A DNA stretch of 64,000 nucleotides from Monomorium pharaonis (Eukaryota > Arthropoda > Insecta > Hymenoptera > Formicidae): contig NC_050473.1 of assembly GCF_013373865.1 (NCBI RefSeq), positions 5,963,710 through 6,027,709 of the forward strand. The letters run 5' to 3'. Under the pieces are notes generated by a model. The model saw only the letters and a list, made by a program, of their open reading frames with translations. It had not been told where the DNA came from and ran no database searches. Shown here piece by piece: positions 62,359-64,000 of this stretch. A program made the position numbers and the translations under genes. Position 1 is the first letter of the stretch. The number at the start of each line of letters is the position of its first letter.

Positions 62359-64000
62359 GTACGTTTGTCAAAGTAATATGAACAATCCTATCCTATCCTA
62401 TCCTATCTAAAAAAAGGCATGTAAAGTCGATTGCTCGTATTTCTCGAAGTTTATTATTGTCGCTTTTCCGCGATGCCGATTGGTTCTCTCGCTGCGTATA
62501 CTTCGTGTTGCAAGAGTAGCTGTCATTGCAATTTTGACAGCTGTCAAATTTGTTAAATATTATTTATACATTTATTGTTGTAATTTATTTTTAAAAAGTA
62601 AAAAATAAAAAGTTAAGTAGCGCGCGCGAAGCGAGGAGGGAGCACGGAGTGAGCGAGTGAGTGAGCGAGTGAGTGAGCGAGGAGTGAGTGAGGAGGGAGC
62701 GAGGAGTGAGCCGGGAGTGAGCGAGGAGTGAGCAAGGAGTGAGCGAGGAGTGAGCGAGTGACTGAGCGAGGAGTGAGCCGGGAGTGAGCCAGGAATAAGC
62801 CAGGAGTGAGCCGGGAGTGAGCCAAGAGTGAGCGAGGAGTGAGCCGGGAGTGAGCAAGGAGTGAGCGAGGAGTGAGCCGGGAGTGAGTCAGGAGTGAGCC
62901 AAGAGTGAGCGAGGAGTGAGCCGGGAGTGAGCGAGGAGGGAGCGTGGAGTGAGCCGGGAGTGAACCAGGAATAAGCCAGGAGTGAGCAGGGAGTGAGTCA
63001 GGAGTGAGCGAGTAGATGAGCGAGGAGTGAGCGAGTGACTGAGCGAGGAGGGAGCGAGGAGTGAGCCGGGAGTGAGCGAGGAGGGAGCGAGGAGGGAGCG
63101 AGGAGTGAGCGAGTGAGTGAGCGAGGAGTGAGCGAGGAGTGAGCCGGGAGTGAGCGAGGAGTGAGCCGGGAGTGAGCGAGGAGTGAGCGAGGAGTGAGCC
63201 GGGAGTGAGCCGGGAGTGAGTCAGGAGTGAGCCAAGAGTGAGCGAGGAGTGAGCCGGGAGTGAGTAAGGAGTGAGCGAGGAGGGAGCGTGGAGTGAGCCG
63301 GGAGTGAACCAGGAATAAGCCAGGAGTGAGCAGGGAGTGAGTCAGGAGTGAGCGAGTAGATGAGCGAGGAGTGAGCGAGTGACTGAGCGAGGAGGGAGCG
63401 AGGAGTGAGCCGGGAGTGAGCGAGGAGGGAGCGAGGAGTGAGCGAGTGAGTGAGCGAGGAGTGAGCGAGGAGTGAGCCGGGAGTGAGCGAGGAGTGAGCC
63501 GGGAGTGAGCGAGGAGTGAGCGAGGAGTGAGCCGGGAGTGAGCCGGGAGTGAGTCAGGAGTGAGCCAAGAGTGAGCGAGGAGTGAGCCGGGAGTGAGTAA
63601 GGAGTGAGTGAGGAGGGAGCGTGGAGTGAGCCGGGAGTGAACCAGGAATAAGCCAGGAGTGAGCAGGGAGTGAGTCAGGAGTGAGCGAGTAGATGAGCGA
63701 GGAGTGAGCGAGTGACTGAGCGAGGAGGGAGCGAGGAGTGAGCCGGGAGTGAGCGAGGAGGGAGCGAGGAGGGAGCGAGGAGTGAGCGAGGAGTGAGCGA
63801 GTGAGTGAGCGAGGAGTGAGCCGGGAGTGAGCCGGGAGTGAGCCAGGAATAAGCCAGGAGTGAGTCAGGAGTGAGCCGGGAGTGAGCAAGGAGGGAGCGA
63901 GGAGTGAGCGAGGAGTGAGCCGGGAGTGAGCGAGGAGTGAGCTAAGAGTGAGCCAGGAGTGAGCCGGGAGTGAGTCAGGAGTGAGCTAAGAGTGAGCCAG
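62359..64000 (+). other. MCC: MCC intron 8, partial
   Basis: The intron starts GTACGT and runs off the window. After about 270 bases of ordinary sequence, with a short CCTAT pentamer run at 62386-62407, it is filled by the GAGTGAGC satellite. No exon is present before the edge. Confidence 0.85.
62634..64000. repeat. 11-base GAGTGAGCSRG satellite with ~340-base higher-order units
   Basis: More than 1.3 kb of head-to-tail 11-base monomers (GAGTGAGCGAG, GAGTGAGCCGG and variants) reaches the right edge. A distinctive variant, GAGTGAACCAGGAATAAGCC, recurs with its TGAACC at about 62961, 63305 and 63638. The spacings of 344 and 333 bases differ by exactly one monomer. This shows higher-order repeat units that amplify as blocks. 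Minus-strand frames here are open over 70-110 codons and encode a repeated Leu-Ala-His-Ser pattern, because 33 bases (three monomers) make one 11-residue period without a stop. The plus strand is full of TGA. I regard the frames as non-coding. Confidence 0.92.

Noticed and set aside
63554..63889. Minus-strand frame of 111 codons with Leu-Ala-His-Ser repeats
   Set aside because: It is produced by the 11-base satellite period, with three monomers making one 11-residue cycle. No start context, splice signal or family match is seen.

Overview
The window looks like nuclear DNA of an insect, most likely a hymenopteran such as an ant. CpG-rich, GC-rich patches of a few hundred bases sit in very AT-rich DNA. 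There are GT/AG-bounded exons separated by very long introns, many short inverted-repeat transposons with TA target sites, and microsatellites. The organism call is inference; nothing in the window is diagnostic at species level.

The whole window is essentially one plus-strand gene: the 5' part of an orthologue of MCC (colorectal mutant cancer protein), a coiled-coil scaffold protein. I built it exon by exon from splice signals and reading phase: 1248-1357, 20273-20502, 22273-22409, 58327-58588, 59714-59859, 60988-61209, 61414-61602 and 62168-62358. All junctions keep frame and give about 495 residues. The gene then continues past the right edge. Exons 1-2 encode an EF-hand pair, which marks the long MCC isoform. 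Exons 4-8 carry the coiled-coil and conserved MCC blocks such as EERLTELHSVIAELG, KMAERVRL and EVETERLNSRLEH. A separate open exon ending at 45515, with a perfect donor and phase 0, can join exon 4 in place of exons 1-3. This resembles the two-isoform layout of vertebrate MCC. A candidate promoter and noncoding first exon for it lies near 31.6-32.1 kb.

Inside the 36-kb intron 3, on the opposite strand, is a compact single-exon gene (53146-53379) for a 77-residue secreted peptide with a signal sequence and six cysteines.

The rest is intron and repeat. I recognise several families of non-autonomous inverted-repeat elements, two of them nested in other elements. There is also a hAT-like element with an 8-bp duplication just upstream of the peptide gene, a foldback element with a 7-bp duplication, two other long palindromes, CT-rich microsatellites and a 10-bp minisatellite. 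The last 1.4 kb is an 11-bp satellite organised in about 340-bp higher-order units inside MCC intron 8. Most long open frames in the GC-rich islands look like composition artefacts. I found no tRNA, rRNA or CRISPR, and no autonomous transposase.
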